From NCBI RefSeq assembly GCF_017353175.1, contig NZ_JAFMYW010000002.1, positions 930,001-994,000 of the forward strand: a stretch of 64,000 bases of DNA, written 5' to 3'. Shown in pieces: positions 17,201 to 25,616 of this stretch. Every line of letters starts with the position of its first letter. The first letter of the stretch is position 1. Below the pieces are notes generated by a model, which saw only the letters and a list, made by a program, of their open reading frames with translations, was not told the DNA's origin and ran no database searches. This DNA comes from Fibrella forsythiae (GTDB taxonomy: Bacteria > Bacteroidota > Bacteroidia > Cytophagales > Spirosomataceae). The translations under genes were made by a program, and so were the position numbers.

Positions 17201-17572
17201 TACTCGATTATCTACGATGCTATCAATGAGATCAAAGATGCGATGGAAGGTCTCCTGGCCCCAACGCAGGAAGAGGTCATCACGGGTAATATTGAGGTAC
17301 GCGAGGTGTTCAAGATCAGCAAGATTGGTACAGTAGCTGGTTGCTACGTAACTGATGGCGTTGTGAAGCGGAACCACAAAATCCGGATCATCCGTGACTT
17401 TATCGTGATTCACACAGGCGAAATCAGTGCGTTGAAACGGTATAAAGATGATGTTAACGAGGTACGTACTGGCTACGAATGTGGCCTGAGTATCAAAGGA
17501 TTTAACGATATTGAAGTTGGCGATGTCATCGAAGGCTTCGAAATGAAAGAAGTGAAGCGGACGTTGGCTTAG
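14243..17572 (+). CDS. infB: Translation initiation factor IF-2
   Basis: 1109 residues, long for the family (E. coli 890). The N-terminal helical IF2_N domain ([20 protein letters not shown]) is followed by a roughly 230-residue Pro/Ala/Val-rich linker (about 70-310), then a Gly/Asn/Gln/Arg-rich stretch (about 330-510), a second IF2_N (about 530-590), the GTPase core and domains II-IV. G1 is GHVDHGKT at 616-623, G3 DTPGH at 663-667. G4 reads SKVD near 717 where the usual motif is NKxD. It delivers initiator tRNA to the 30S subunit. It is separated from nusA by a long hairpin and appears to have its own promoter. Confidence 0.97.
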   Translation: MAEDKSMRLSQVAKILNKGLSSVASTLSAKGFKVEINPNTKINTEQLEVLAKEFKASDLLNGTRKSADVPASAEAHREAPARKDDDYLPRYSRDEQGRSNVAESNTTAPAGAPVARTPEPAKPTAQPAQREAAPASGLPGLTVVGKIDLNAPRPVPPVQAERSPAPAPVTAKAPEAPKPVVAPAPEAKAPAPVSVPAPAVAPVAPPQPVATPAPKPVEAPAPTPAPVAVVKPAPAPAVVQTPKPVENRQPEQPKPTVEVPKTVETPQPVAAVTPPVAAPKPVDVPKSEPADEPAAPVETIRAEGSVQLKGLTVKGTIDLTQFNRPQGGGAASRDKKGKRKRIPNANDRRPGQPNPGQGQGGGQPQAGGQGQVNAPRNDRDGQPRGDRPGYQGGDRNQNQGDRTNQNRPAQGQGAGNATTNTNRPAAGAPAGNNQNRPAAGAGGGTNQGRNSNGPRPGGGNDKKRGGDRRDVPTKQEVSANIRATNARMTGGNTRTNRGADRRRDRRSQREEDRRLMTEQEELEAKTLKVTEFVSANDLSSLMDVSINEVISVCLSAGMFVSINQRLDAEAITFIADEFGFDIQFVSAEEETEASLDETPDAEEDLHLRAPIVTIMGHVDHGKTSLLDYIRRAKVAAGEAGGITQHIGAYSVKTEDGRMVTFLDTPGHEAFTAMRARGAKVTDVVIIVIAADDSIMPQTREAINHAQVANVPIVFAFSKVDKPGADAEKIRNELAQMNLLVEDWGGKYQSQEISSKSGLGIDELLEKVLLEAEVLELKANPSRRSTGTVVEATLDKGRGYVTTVLVQNGTLRQGDIMLVGAHYGRIRAMTNDRGERIKEAGPSQPVQILGLPGAPQAGDKFNVMETDREAREIANKREQLLREQTLRTRKHITLEEIGRRKAIGSFKELNVIVKGDVDGSVEALSDSLLQLSTGEVQVNIIHKAVGQISESDVLLASTADAIIIGFQVRPSSNARKLAEQEQIEIRMYSIIYDAINEIKDAMEGLLAPTQEEVITGNIEVREVFKISKIGTVAGCYVTDGVVKRNHKIRIIRDFIVIHTGEISALKRYKDDVNEVRTGYECGLSIKGFNDIEVGDVIEGFEMKEVKRTLA

Positions 17573-17610
17573 TCATCTCCGATTCATTCTAGCAGTAAAT
17601 CGTTACCCAT

Positions 17611-17648
17611 AAAAAATGCCCGGCTTCGTAAGAGGTCGGGCATTTTTT
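17611..17648. terminator. Terminator of infB (bidirectional form)
   Basis: AAAAAATGCCCGGC (17611-17624) pairs with GTCGGGCATTTTTT (17635-17648) with one mismatch and a 10-nt loop, ending in a T run. It separates the convergent infB and rhaT-like genes. GTTTACTGTTTGTC follows at 17649-17662, possibly a decayed half of a GTTTAC-family arm. Confidence 0.9.
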
Positions 17649-17705
17649 GTTTACTGTTTGTCATTCATAAAGCAGGCATTGATCATGATCGAAGCCTGAA
17701 AAGGA

Positions 17706-18743
17706 CTATTCAGCCAGGTAGTTACCAATACCAACGATAACTGTCGATAACACCACCGTGGCAATACCCAGTGAAATAGTGCGTAGGGTAGGGCGGTTGG
17801 CTCCCTTCCATTCGTGCAAGTAAAGACCCCAGAAACTGCTGAAAGCAATGATAAACGCCATGTGGAGTGTCCAGCCTGAGAAGCGATACGCCCCCATCTG
17901 GCTATCGCCCATGCCGTAGAAGAAGAACTGAAAATACCACGTAAAGCCAGCCAGCGCACAGAAGAAGACGTTTCTCCAGATTGGCGTTGAGTGGTTTGTA
18001 TAATCTGTGTAGGTGCGGTTACGAATATTCAAGTAGATTGTCCAGATCGCGTTGGTTGTGAGACCCCCGAGCAGAATGACAACCAGCGTTGCATTGTTCA
18101 TGTAAAGCGTGTCGGCACCGTGTTTAACAGCCAGGTCTGAAATAGGCTGACCGGCAGTGAGACCAAACGAGAAGCAGGCGCTTAAAACTCCTGAGAACAC
18201 GGCAACGAGCAGTCCTTTGCGAATATCGAACTCGGTGATTACTGCCTTTTTTTCCTCTTCGGTGAGGTGTTTCTCCTTCATCATGCCTGCCAGGCCACAA
18301 ATACCGATGCCCAACACGCAGACACCAACCCCCAGCATAACAAATCTGCCTGATGTAGTGCTGAATAGCTGGCCGATCGTTCCTAAGTAGATAGGCGGCA
18401 CCAGCGTGCCAAAGACAGCGCAAAGGCCCAGCGTAACGGCCATACCGAGCGACAGGCCCAGGTAACGCATTGCCAAGCCGAAGGTCAGGCCTCCGAACCC
18501 CCACAACACCCCCCAGACGTATGTCCAGATTAATGTTTCGGTGGGAGCCTGCTTAAGAACCTCAAAGAGATCAGGTACAGTCAATGAGCCGAGCAGAAAT
18601 GGGGCTAACAACCACGAGAAAAGTCCGCCAACGAGCCAGTAACTTTCCCAGGCCCAGCCTTTCACATTTCTGTACGGTAAATAAAAACTGCCCGACGCGA
18701 ATCCGCCAACAGCATGCAACACGACACCCCAGAATACAGCCAT
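17706..18743 (-). CDS. rhaT: RhaT-type L-rhamnose/proton symporter family protein
   Basis: 345 residues with about ten hydrophobic segments. Family blocks include the N-terminal GVVLHAVGGFASGSFYLPYR, VWGVLWGFGGLTFGLAMRYL, LGLSLGMAVTLGLCAVFGTL and SGWTLHMAFIIAFSSFWGLY. RhaT imports L-rhamnose or related methyl-pentoses across the inner membrane with protons. No rhamnose isomerase, kinase or aldolase lies nearby, so the sugar is inferred from family only. It is transcribed convergently to infB. Confidence 0.85.
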   Translation of the reverse strand: MAVFWGVVLHAVGGFASGSFYLPYRNVKGWAWESYWLVGGLFSWLLAPFLLGSLTVPDLFEVLKQAPTETLIWTYVWGVLWGFGGLTFGLAMRYLGLSLGMAVTLGLCAVFGTLVPPIYLGTIGQLFSTTSGRFVMLGVGVCVLGIGICGLAGMMKEKHLTEEEKKAVITEFDIRKGLLVAVFSGVLSACFSFGLTAGQPISDLAVKHGADTLYMNNATLVVILLGGLTTNAIWTIYLNIRNRTYTDYTNHSTPIWRNVFFCALAGFTWYFQFFFYGMGDSQMGAYRFSGWTLHMAFIIAFSSFWGLYLHEWKGANRPTLRTISLGIATVVLSTVIVGIGNYLAE

Positions 18744-19056
18744 TTTATCTACTTTTTATACCAAAGCTAGCCAGAATGGTTTCTACCGCTTTCCTGCTCC
18801 TACCTGCTCAGCTAGAAAAACGAACCAGACAACGACTGGTGCCCTGCTCTGCTGGCTCTACATAACCAGGTTAGGAGGCATACAGGCCAAAACTAACCAT
18901 GAAGAAACTAACAGATGAAAGGCACGCTGGCCTACGCGTGACGAACCTAATCATGCCAGATCAATTTCAACCGTTATATCGCCTGTAGTTTACACTAATA
19001 AGGAAAATGTACCAAGTTGTTTCGTAAATTTGCTACCCATTTGCTAGAAGATAGTT
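18744..19056. other. Intergenic region between divergent rhaT-like and response-regulator genes
   Basis: 313 bp with no convincing gene. A TAAATTTG at 19025-19032 fits the -7 element for the response regulator at 19057, but no good -33 box is seen at the right distance. No hairpin or repeat of note is visible. Confidence 0.5.
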
Positions 19057-19452
19057 ATGCCCCAACCGGTCCGGATTTTGCTGGTCGAAGATGACGAAGA
19101 TGACATCACGTTTTTCGAATTGGCGCTGAAGAAACAATCGATTGCCACTCAATTGACCACGTTAACGGATGGTGATCAGGTGATGCCTTACCTGAGTGAT
19201 ACCGCCGAACACCCTGATCTGCTGGTGCTGGATCTGAACCTGCCTAAATTGCCAGGCCGTGATGTGCTGACCCAGCTTAAACAGTCGCCTATTGGTCAGG
19301 ATATTCCCGTTGTTATTCTGTCAACGTCGTCGGCGCAGGAAGACAACGATTTTTGTATCGCCAATGGAGCCGATCGGTTTCTGACTAAGCCAACCTCACT
19401 GACTTCACTGAGTACTATGCTGGCTGAAGTACTTGATGTAACCGTGAAATAG
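19057..19452 (+). CDS. Stand-alone response regulator (REC domain only)
   Basis: 131 residues, one receiver domain and no output domain. Acidic pocket EDD at 11-13, phospho-acceptor D59 in LLVLDLNLP, the Ser/Thr of VVILSTSS and the Lys of RFLTKP. The LPGRDVLTQLKQSP stretch resembles the Rcp1/CheY-like subgroup that works with phytochrome-type histidine kinases in Bacteroidota. No kinase is adjacent. Single-domain regulators pass signals by protein contact. It is similar in type, not in close sequence, to the regulator at 50536. Confidence 0.92.
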   Translation: MPQPVRILLVEDDEDDITFFELALKKQSIATQLTTLTDGDQVMPYLSDTAEHPDLLVLDLNLPKLPGRDVLTQLKQSPIGQDIPVVILSTSSAQEDNDFCIANGADRFLTKPTSLTSLSTMLAEVLDVTVK

Positions 19453-19555
19453 CCTGTTGTACGCTTTGCTCAGTGCCGTTTAGTTAAAGAAGGAATGTAG
19501 TATCATATGGTATACTTTGTCTTTATAGGAAAGGTTTTTCTATAAGCGTTATACC

Positions 19556-20671
19556 ATGAAGCGTATTTTATTTTTCACCCCGTATAGCTTACTCAACGGG
19601 TCAGGTGTACTGCTTTGGAATATTCTGCAGCATTTTGATCGTAATCTTTTTCAAGCAGCCGTTTATTGTGATCAACGCGGCCCTTTACAGGAGCAAACCC
19701 CCACTGACGTTGTGGTACACGGATCTCCGTTTGACAAAGGACGATTCGGTAGGGTAGCCTTGAAATCGCTGAATGCGATAGGGTATAATGTATACGAACA
19801 GAATATTATCCGTATAAACCAGCAGTTCAAGCCAGATTACTGGTACCTCAATACGGTGTTGATGTTTCACCTCACGCCTTTGGCTGAAAGGCTCGGAATA
19901 CCCGTTATTGTACAGATCAATGAACTAAACTCGATGTTTGAGTCTGTTTCCTATCAGGAAATGGCACACGCCATGTCGTTTGCTGAACTGACGGTAGGAA
20001 TCACTCAGCATATTTGTAAACTGGCCATTCAGATGGGTGCCAGAGATACGGCGCTTCAATACTGTTTCACAAACACGGTTAAGCATCCAGTTTCGACTAC
20101 CAGAATAGCTCAGCTCCGGCAATCTTTGAGGCTTCCTGAAAGTGTATTTGTCTGGATAATGGTAGGAACGCCAATTTACCGTAAAGGCATTGATTTTATA
20201 CCTGCTATTGCCCAGGCCTTACAAGAACGGCCGTGTCATATAATCTGGTTAGGCAGCGGTACCGTTGATACCGGGTTGAACTTTCTGATACAGAAACAGA
20301 TAGAAACGATGGGGCTGCAGAACGTCACTTTTCTGGGCGTACAGACTGATGATTACCATGCCTACCTTCAGCTGGCCAATGGATTTGTATTAACCTCACG
20401 CGAGGAACCATTTGGTAATGTGCTGATTGATGCAGCTAGCTTAGGTAAGCCAATCGTTGCGTCGGGTGAATATGGGGCAAGCGAATTCATGCTTCCGGGA
20501 ATGGGAGAGCTTGTCGACTATACTTCGCCTGCTCATTTTGCCAGGGCAATGATGACTGTTATGGATAATCCTGGCGACTATAAACAGGACGTATCCGTTG
20601 CTCGCAGCCACCATTTCGACACGGCGGTGCAGGTAAAACATTGGCAGGAACTAATGAACAGACTGCCCTAA
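19556..20671 (+). CDS. GT4-type glycosyltransferase (family 1 fold)
   Basis: 371 residues. The N-terminal Rossmann half (RILFFTPYSLLNGSGVLLWN) and the C-terminal donor-binding half are both present; the latter has WIMVGTPIYRKGIDFIPAIA, HIIWLGSGT, VTFLGVQTDDYHAYLQLANG and the EX7E-type motif REEPFGNVLIDAASLGKPIV. Members transfer a sugar from a nucleotide donor, often in exopolysaccharide or O-antigen synthesis. Here it stands alone, 103 bp after a response regulator, with no polysaccharide cluster around it. It is more AT-rich than neighbours and lacks the common GGTACGT word, which could mean transfer, though neither point is strong. Confidence 0.88.
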   Translation: MKRILFFTPYSLLNGSGVLLWNILQHFDRNLFQAAVYCDQRGPLQEQTPTDVVVHGSPFDKGRFGRVALKSLNAIGYNVYEQNIIRINQQFKPDYWYLNTVLMFHLTPLAERLGIPVIVQINELNSMFESVSYQEMAHAMSFAELTVGITQHICKLAIQMGARDTALQYCFTNTVKHPVSTTRIAQLRQSLRLPESVFVWIMVGTPIYRKGIDFIPAIAQALQERPCHIIWLGSGTVDTGLNFLIQKQIETMGLQNVTFLGVQTDDYHAYLQLANGFVLTSREEPFGNVLIDAASLGKPIVASGEYGASEFMLPGMGELVDYTSPAHFARAMMTVMDNPGDYKQDVSVARSHHFDTAVQVKHWQELMNRLP

Positions 20672-20676
20672 TACGC

Positions 20677-21870
20677 TCAACTCTGCTGTAGTTCCTGGAC
20701 CGCTAACCAGGCCATTAAGCCCGGGCCAATGGCCAGGGCCGCTTCGTCAATGTCGAACGTTGGCGTGTGCACACCACTGATGATCCCGCGCGCTTCGTTG
20801 CGGGTGCCAAGGCGGTAAAAGCACGAGTCGACAACCTGTGAATAGAACGCAAAATCTTCGCCGGCCATCCATAGATCCAGGTCCACTACGTTTTCGCGAC
20901 CCATATAGGCTTCGGTCTGGGTACGTAGCCGACGGGTTAGCTCCGGGTGGTTTTTCAGGTAAGGGTAACCTTTCACGCGGGTAAACTCACAGGTGCCGCC
21001 CATGGCTTCGGCCATTGTTTCAGCCATTTTCTGCATCAGGGCAATGCCTTTCTCGCGCCATTCTTCATTCATGCAACGGAATGTTCCCTCGATGTCGACG
21101 TGGTTTGGAATGACGTTGGTGACGCCGTCGGCAATGAAGCGACCGAAGGAAAGGACAGATGGGCTGGCAGGTGGGCGGTTGCGGCTGATGATCTGTTGCA
21201 GGGCCACAATGATATGTGAGGCGATCAACACCGGGTCGATCAGGTTATCGGGCATGGCGGCGTGTCCTCCCTTCCCCCGGATGGTCATATAGATTTCGTC
21301 GGTGCTGGCCATATACATGCCTTCGCGGAAACCGATTTTACCCACAGGTACGTTGGGCGCAACGTGCTGGCCGATCATACCGTTGGGTCGGGGGTTATCC
21401 AGAACCCCTTCCCGGATCATGAGTGATGCCCCGCCCGGTGCTTTCTCTTCGGCTGGTTGAAACACCAGTTTCACGGTGCCCGAAAACTGATCCCGCAATT
21501 CGGTCAGAATACGGGCAGTGGCGAGCAGGCTGCTTGTATGCACATCGTGCCCGCAGGCATGCATAACGCCATCGACGGTTGATTTGTACGGAACATCGTT
21601 TGCTTCCCGAATGGGGAGCGCGTCCATGTCGGCCCGCAATCCCACAACGTGGTTATCATTGCCTGGCTTAGTGCCCTCGATTAGCGCTACAACACCCGTT
21701 CCTGCTACGCCTTCCTGCGGCGTAAGGCCCAGGGCCGTTAGTTCGCTGGCGACAAAACGGGCCGTTTCCTGTTCGTGAAAAGAAAGTTCTGGGTGCGCAT
21801 GCAGATGGCGACGAACCTTGACTGCATCGGGAGCAAAACGCTCGGACAACGATTTTATGGATGAGAGCAT
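20677..21870 (-). CDS. M20 family amidohydrolase (N-acyl-amino-acid hydrolase type)
   Basis: 397 residues, family length. Conserved features: RRHLHAHPELSFHE at 20-33, GLRADMDALPI at 77-87, the metal ligands in HACGHDVH (H104-C106-G107-H108-D109), the catalytic EE of QPAEEKAPGG (E141-E142), and the late His in SGVHTPTFDID. This set is that of the hippurate hydrolase/IAA-amino-acid hydrolase subgroup (M20D), which removes acyl groups from amino acids in the cytoplasm. No signal peptide. Natural substrate cannot be told. It is followed downstream by the convergent glycosyltransferase and preceded by the RDD gene 15 bp upstream. Confidence 0.92.
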   Translation of the reverse strand: MLSSIKSLSERFAPDAVKVRRHLHAHPELSFHEQETARFVASELTALGLTPQEGVAGTGVVALIEGTKPGNDNHVVGLRADMDALPIREANDVPYKSTVDGVMHACGHDVHTSSLLATARILTELRDQFSGTVKLVFQPAEEKAPGGASLMIREGVLDNPRPNGMIGQHVAPNVPVGKIGFREGMYMASTDEIYMTIRGKGGHAAMPDNLIDPVLIASHIIVALQQIISRNRPPASPSVLSFGRFIADGVTNVIPNHVDIEGTFRCMNEEWREKGIALMQKMAETMAEAMGGTCEFTRVKGYPYLKNHPELTRRLRTQTEAYMGRENVVDLDLWMAGEDFAFYSQVVDSCFYRLGTRNEARGIISGVHTPTFDIDEAALAIGPGLMAWLAVQELQQS

Positions 21871-21885
21871 ATAGAAATGACTCGT

Positions 21886-22593
21886 TTATTCCTGCATCGA
21901 CAGGAATTGATAGTCGTTAATGATCGTATGTAAAAATTCGTACGAGCCCAGTGTGGTTGTCACATTGAGAACGGCCTTAATCTTGGCAGACGTGCGTTCG
22001 AGCGCATCCGCTGACCCCCGGCGGAGTACTTCACGGATGATCTGAATATCCTGATCTGATAGTTGCCGAACGGCATCAAATTGAACCTGATAGGTTGGGG
22101 GTAATGAACTGTAGACGACATCGTCGAGCTGAACTTTAGGCTGTAGCCGGATGACGGTAGTACCGGCGGCCAGATCGCCCAGCCGCTGCCCTTTACCTGT
22201 TGCTGCCACACACACAATAGCAACAATGCCACTGAAGATTCGGGTGTCAACCAGCCGTAGCAGCCACCGCATCAGGTAGGCGCCAACACTGGGCTGGGAG
22301 CCGTCTAGCATGACTACCCTTATTTTTAAGGCAATCTTACCGATACTCTGACCGTTCAGTAGCCACTCACAGAAGAAATCGTACAGGAATATAGGCAGGA
22401 TGACCAGTACCATCACGTAAACAACTGACCGCTCGCCTCTGAACCAGCCCGCGCTAGCCGGGAGGGCAATTGTAAGCAATCCCCAGGCGGCAAAAACGAC
22501 GTAATCGAGCAGGGTAGCCAGAATGCGGTCGCCAATGCTGGCTGGTTCATATTCGAGCAGAACGTTCTGGGTAGTCTGAATTGAGACAGCCAT
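21886..22593 (-). CDS. RDD family membrane protein
   Basis: 235 residues. The RDD domain starts with EPASIGDRILATLLDYVVFA, the Arg-Asp-Asp type pattern in the first transmembrane helix, followed by further helices (VYVMVLVILPIFLYDFFCEW) and the conserved GQSIGKIALKIRVV and LGDLAAGTTVIR. The last about 80 residues are cytosolic and helical. Role unknown. It is divergent from the SpoIIM-like gene at 22791, the head of the MoxR/DUF58 operon; RDD genes are regular neighbours of such operons, so a shared membrane function is likely. Confidence 0.88.
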   Translation of the reverse strand: MAVSIQTTQNVLLEYEPASIGDRILATLLDYVVFAAWGLLTIALPASAGWFRGERSVVYVMVLVILPIFLYDFFCEWLLNGQSIGKIALKIRVVMLDGSQPSVGAYLMRWLLRLVDTRIFSGIVAIVCVAATGKGQRLGDLAAGTTVIRLQPKVQLDDVVYSSLPPTYQVQFDAVRQLSDQDIQIIREVLRRGSADALERTSAKIKAVLNVTTTLGSYEFLHTIINDYQFLSMQE

Positions 22594-22790
22594 TGATAGA
22601 CGGTGTACGTTAGGCTTTACAGGGCATAGACATCTGTCTAACCGGCATCAAAGATACCGGTTGAGGCTGTTTTTGACTCGTCCTTTTTTGCGATTATTCA
22701 ACTGGTGTTATCACGAACATTGCCGATAGTTAAGTAACTTTCCCAGGCCGATCAGGCTAAGTCGACACTTTCATCTGCCCCCAGTTTTGT

Positions 22791-23738
22791 ATGCGTGAAG
22801 CAGCTTTTGTAAAACGGAACACGGAGAAGTGGACCGATATGGAGCGAAACCCAACAAGAGACCCCGACGAGCTTACGGCCCGTTATGTTGAACTGACCGA
22901 CGACCTTTCCTACGCGCGTACGTTCTACCCGGAATCGAATGTAACCCGGTATCTGAATGGGCTGGCGGCGCAGATGCATCGGGGGCTCATGCAGAACAAA
23001 CGGGAAGAGCGTGGCCGTTTTGTTGCTTTCTGGATGTATGAACTCCCCTCGTTATTTTATCATTCGCAGAAGACGCTGGCCGTATCGGCTGGGTTTTTCT
23101 TTATCGCCTGCTTCATTGGCTGGCTCTCGGCGGTGAATGACCCCACCTTCGTGCGGCTGATTCTGGGCGATGGGTACGTGAACATGACACTGGAGAACAT
23201 CAAAAAAGGGAATCCGCTGGGTGTGTATGGCGGGAGCGATCAGGCGTCGATGTTTTTCCAGATTACGCTCAACAACATTGGTGTATCGCTACGGGCTTTT
23301 GTGGCGGGGGTGTTTGCATCGGTAGGTACGTTGGTGATGCTGTTCTATAACGGGGTGATGCTGGGCGCCTTTCAGGCCTTTTTCTACGAACGCGGCCTGC
23401 TGACCCAGTCGTTACTGAAAATATGGATTCACGGTACACTCGAGATATCGGCAATTGTCATTGCGGGTGCGGCCGGGCTTACTATGGGAAATAGCCTGCT
23501 CTTTCCAGGTACGTTGCCGCGGATGGAATCATTCAAACGGGGAGCAAAGCAGGGGCTCAAGATTGCGGTGGGGCTGGTTCCCATTTTTGTTATGGCCGGC
23601 TTTCTGGAAAGCTTCGTCACCCGAATGACCCTGCCACCCGTGGTTAGCCTGCTTATTATCGGCACGTCGGCGGCTTTTATCATCTGGTATTTTATCCTTT
23701 ACCCAATTCATTTGCATCGTTCTCAGCATATTGCATAA
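22791..23738 (+). CDS. Stage II sporulation protein M-like (SpoIIM/DUF95) membrane protein
   Basis: 315 residues. A soluble N-terminal part (ELTDDLSYARTFYPESNVTR) precedes about five hydrophobic segments. Family blocks include FFQITLNNIGVSLRAFVAGV, MLFYNGVMLGAFQAFFYERG and the helix IHGTLEISAIVIAGAAGL. In non-sporulating Bacteroidota this family sits beside RDD and MoxR/DUF58 genes; its role is not defined. It is the first gene of a same-strand series with short gaps up to 31252. Confidence 0.88.
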   Translation: MREAAFVKRNTEKWTDMERNPTRDPDELTARYVELTDDLSYARTFYPESNVTRYLNGLAAQMHRGLMQNKREERGRFVAFWMYELPSLFYHSQKTLAVSAGFFFIACFIGWLSAVNDPTFVRLILGDGYVNMTLENIKKGNPLGVYGGSDQASMFFQITLNNIGVSLRAFVAGVFASVGTLVMLFYNGVMLGAFQAFFYERGLLTQSLLKIWIHGTLEISAIVIAGAAGLTMGNSLLFPGTLPRMESFKRGAKQGLKIAVGLVPIFVMAGFLESFVTRMTLPPVVSLLIIGTSAAFIIWYFILYPIHLHRSQHIA

Positions 23739-23756
23739 CCGTTACTTCTCCTCTCC

Positions 23757-24653
23757 ATGATCCAGTTCGAACAGCGCCGTGATTTCGGCGAAAAAATCAA
23801 CGCTACGTTCACGTTTGTGACTGAGCAAATTCGCGGTTTAGGGTTATCGCTCCTCTACATTGTGGGGCCGGTAGCCCTAATTGGTGGTATTATTTCCGGT
23901 TACGGACAAGTCGAATTATTAGGTAGCGCCACCTCGGTAACTACGCCCGATAAGCTCCTGTCATTTTATGGCAGCCTCTTCTCGGGGCCACGTTTGTTGG
24001 GGATGGTGCTTCAGTTTTTAGCCTACTTGCTGACAAGCGTAGTCACCTATTCCTACATTCGTCTCTATCGTGAACAGGCCAATAATAAATCTGTTGGCGT
24101 TAGTGCCGTGTGGGCCGAAACGCAGCAGTATATAGGCTCCAGTGTACTGTTATCCATCGTGACAACAATCATGATGGGCTTTGGCTTCGTCATCCTGTTT
24201 ATTCCAGGCATTTACCTCTGGATCGTTTTATCGCTGGCACCTGCAATTCTGGTGTTTGAGCGCCGCGACGTGGGGAGCTCCATCAGTCGGAGTTTTAAAC
24301 TCATTACTGACAAGTGGTGGTCAACGTTTGGCCTTTCTGTCATCATGTTCATCATCATCTGGATCATCGGTATGGTGTTCGCCTTACCGGCATCTGTGAT
24401 TGGCTTCCTGTTTGGGGCGGGTTTCATGAAGAATATCAGTTTTCTGATGACCGTACTTTCGGCTATATCAACGGTGGGGTATTCTATACTACTGTCGTTA
24501 TTGGCGGTGGCTATAGCGTTTCAGTACTTCAATTTAATTGAGATGAAAGAAAGCACCGGGCTACTTGGTCAGATTGATTCGATTGGCGAGGGGGCAGGCA
24601 TGTCTGCATCAGGTACGTTCCGGCAAACGCGTGAAGAAGAAGGCGAGTATTGA
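23757..24653 (+). CDS. Multi-pass membrane protein of the MoxR/DUF58 operon
   Basis: 298 residues with about six hydrophobic segments; a glycerophosphodiesterase-membrane-domain/DUF975-like look (FIPGIYLWIVLSLAPAILVF, SISRSFKLITDKWWSTFGL). It starts 19 bp after the SpoIIM-like gene. No catalytic motif. In equivalent operons a protein of this shape lies between SpoIIM and DUF4129 proteins. Function unknown; the membrane assignment is secure. Confidence 0.75.
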   Translation: MIQFEQRRDFGEKINATFTFVTEQIRGLGLSLLYIVGPVALIGGIISGYGQVELLGSATSVTTPDKLLSFYGSLFSGPRLLGMVLQFLAYLLTSVVTYSYIRLYREQANNKSVGVSAVWAETQQYIGSSVLLSIVTTIMMGFGFVILFIPGIYLWIVLSLAPAILVFERRDVGSSISRSFKLITDKWWSTFGLSVIMFIIIWIIGMVFALPASVIGFLFGAGFMKNISFLMTVLSAISTVGYSILLSLLAVAIAFQYFNLIEMKESTGLLGQIDSIGEGAGMSASGTFRQTREEEGEY

Positions 24654-24716
24654 ATCTCAAATAGCGTAAAGTCAGACGGATTGTAGAAAACGGCGGCTTT
24701 AGTTGATCACGTACCT

Positions 24717-25532
24717 ATGCTGTTGAAACGGCTGTTTTTATGTTTCCTGCTGACCGCTTGTCTGGTAGCGCCGGTATGGGCTCAGGATTCGACGGGCGTT
24801 GCCCCGGGGAGCGGTAACGACGTGGTGAAAAGCCCCGAAGACGATGCTCATGAAGCAACGGCAGATTCGGTGGCTGCTAGCCGCGATACGGTCGTTTATG
24901 CGGCGATCAACGACAGAACGCCCATAACCGTTCGGGCTGTCGACGCGGAAAAGCTACGCGATATACAGGGCGACAGAGCCTACCGGTATGGCACTGATGT
25001 TCCCCCAACGGCCAGCCTGTGGGATCAGTTCTGGGCCTGGTTCTGGTATAAAGTTGGTGAGCTATTACGAACAAAAGCATACCGGAACGTTGGACAATAT
25101 GTGCTGATTGTGGCTGTGGCGGCACTGGTTGTCTGGCTACTCTATAAGGCCGAAGTGCTCGCGAACCTCTTTCCCAAACGGGCAAAAAATACAGGATTGG
25201 GCTACGAAACGCTGGACGAAAACATCCACCAGATCAATTTCAGTGATCGAATCAATGAAGCCGTTGACGCCCGGAACTACCGGCTGGCGGTGCGCCTGCT
25301 GTACCTGCAAACGCTGAAAGGGCTGACTGATAGCGGCCTTATCCGCTGGCAACCCGACAAAACCAACCGGCAATATGCTTACGAACTGACGGGCAACCCA
25401 AAACGGCTCGGGTTTGAGCAATTAACGACCCAGTTTGAATACGCCTGGTACGGCGATTTTCCGGTCGACGAAGTCCGATTTGGTCTTATCTATCAACAGT
25501 TTAAACAGTTTAATGAGTTGGAGAAGTCGTAA
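24717..25532 (+). CDS. DUF4129 domain protein
   Basis: 271 residues. A signal peptide (MLLKRLFLCFLLTACLVAPVWAQ), a polar spacer, then one transmembrane helix near 125-145 (YVLIVAVAALVVWLLY) and a C-terminal cytosolic DUF4129 domain with AVDARNYRLAVRLLYLQTLK and FEQLTTQFEYAWYGDFPVDE. DUF4129 proteins accompany MoxR ATPases and DUF58 proteins in many bacteria. Gap of 63 bp from the preceding gene, 84 bp to the next. Confidence 0.88.
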   Translation: MLLKRLFLCFLLTACLVAPVWAQDSTGVAPGSGNDVVKSPEDDAHEATADSVAASRDTVVYAAINDRTPITVRAVDAEKLRDIQGDRAYRYGTDVPPTASLWDQFWAWFWYKVGELLRTKAYRNVGQYVLIVAVAALVVWLLYKAEVLANLFPKRAKNTGLGYETLDENIHQINFSDRINEAVDARNYRLAVRLLYLQTLKGLTDSGLIRWQPDKTNRQYAYELTGNPKRLGFEQLTTQFEYAWYGDFPVDEVRFGLIYQQFKQFNELEKS

Positions 25533-25600
25533 ATCAGGAAATCGCAAAACTTACCTGATACGCCAGGCAGAGCGGCTTACGACCTTCTGACTTACGATTT
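25519..25600. repeat. Imperfect inverted repeat between DUF4129 and DUF4350 genes
   Basis: About 27 nt beginning near 25522 (AGAAGTCGTAAATCAGGAAA...) pair in register with the complement of 25573-25600 at about 20 of 27 positions. Arms are composed of the recurring words TCGTAA, AGTCAGAA, AATCG with 7-8-nt spacing. The stop codon of the DUF4129 gene lies inside the left arm. Confidence 0.45.
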
Positions 25601-25616
25601 CTTTCACTTTTCCTGC

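Noticed and set aside
18744-19056. Possible tRNA or small RNA gene in a gene-free gap
   Set aside because: No cloverleaf, CCA end or strong hairpin could be found by eye.
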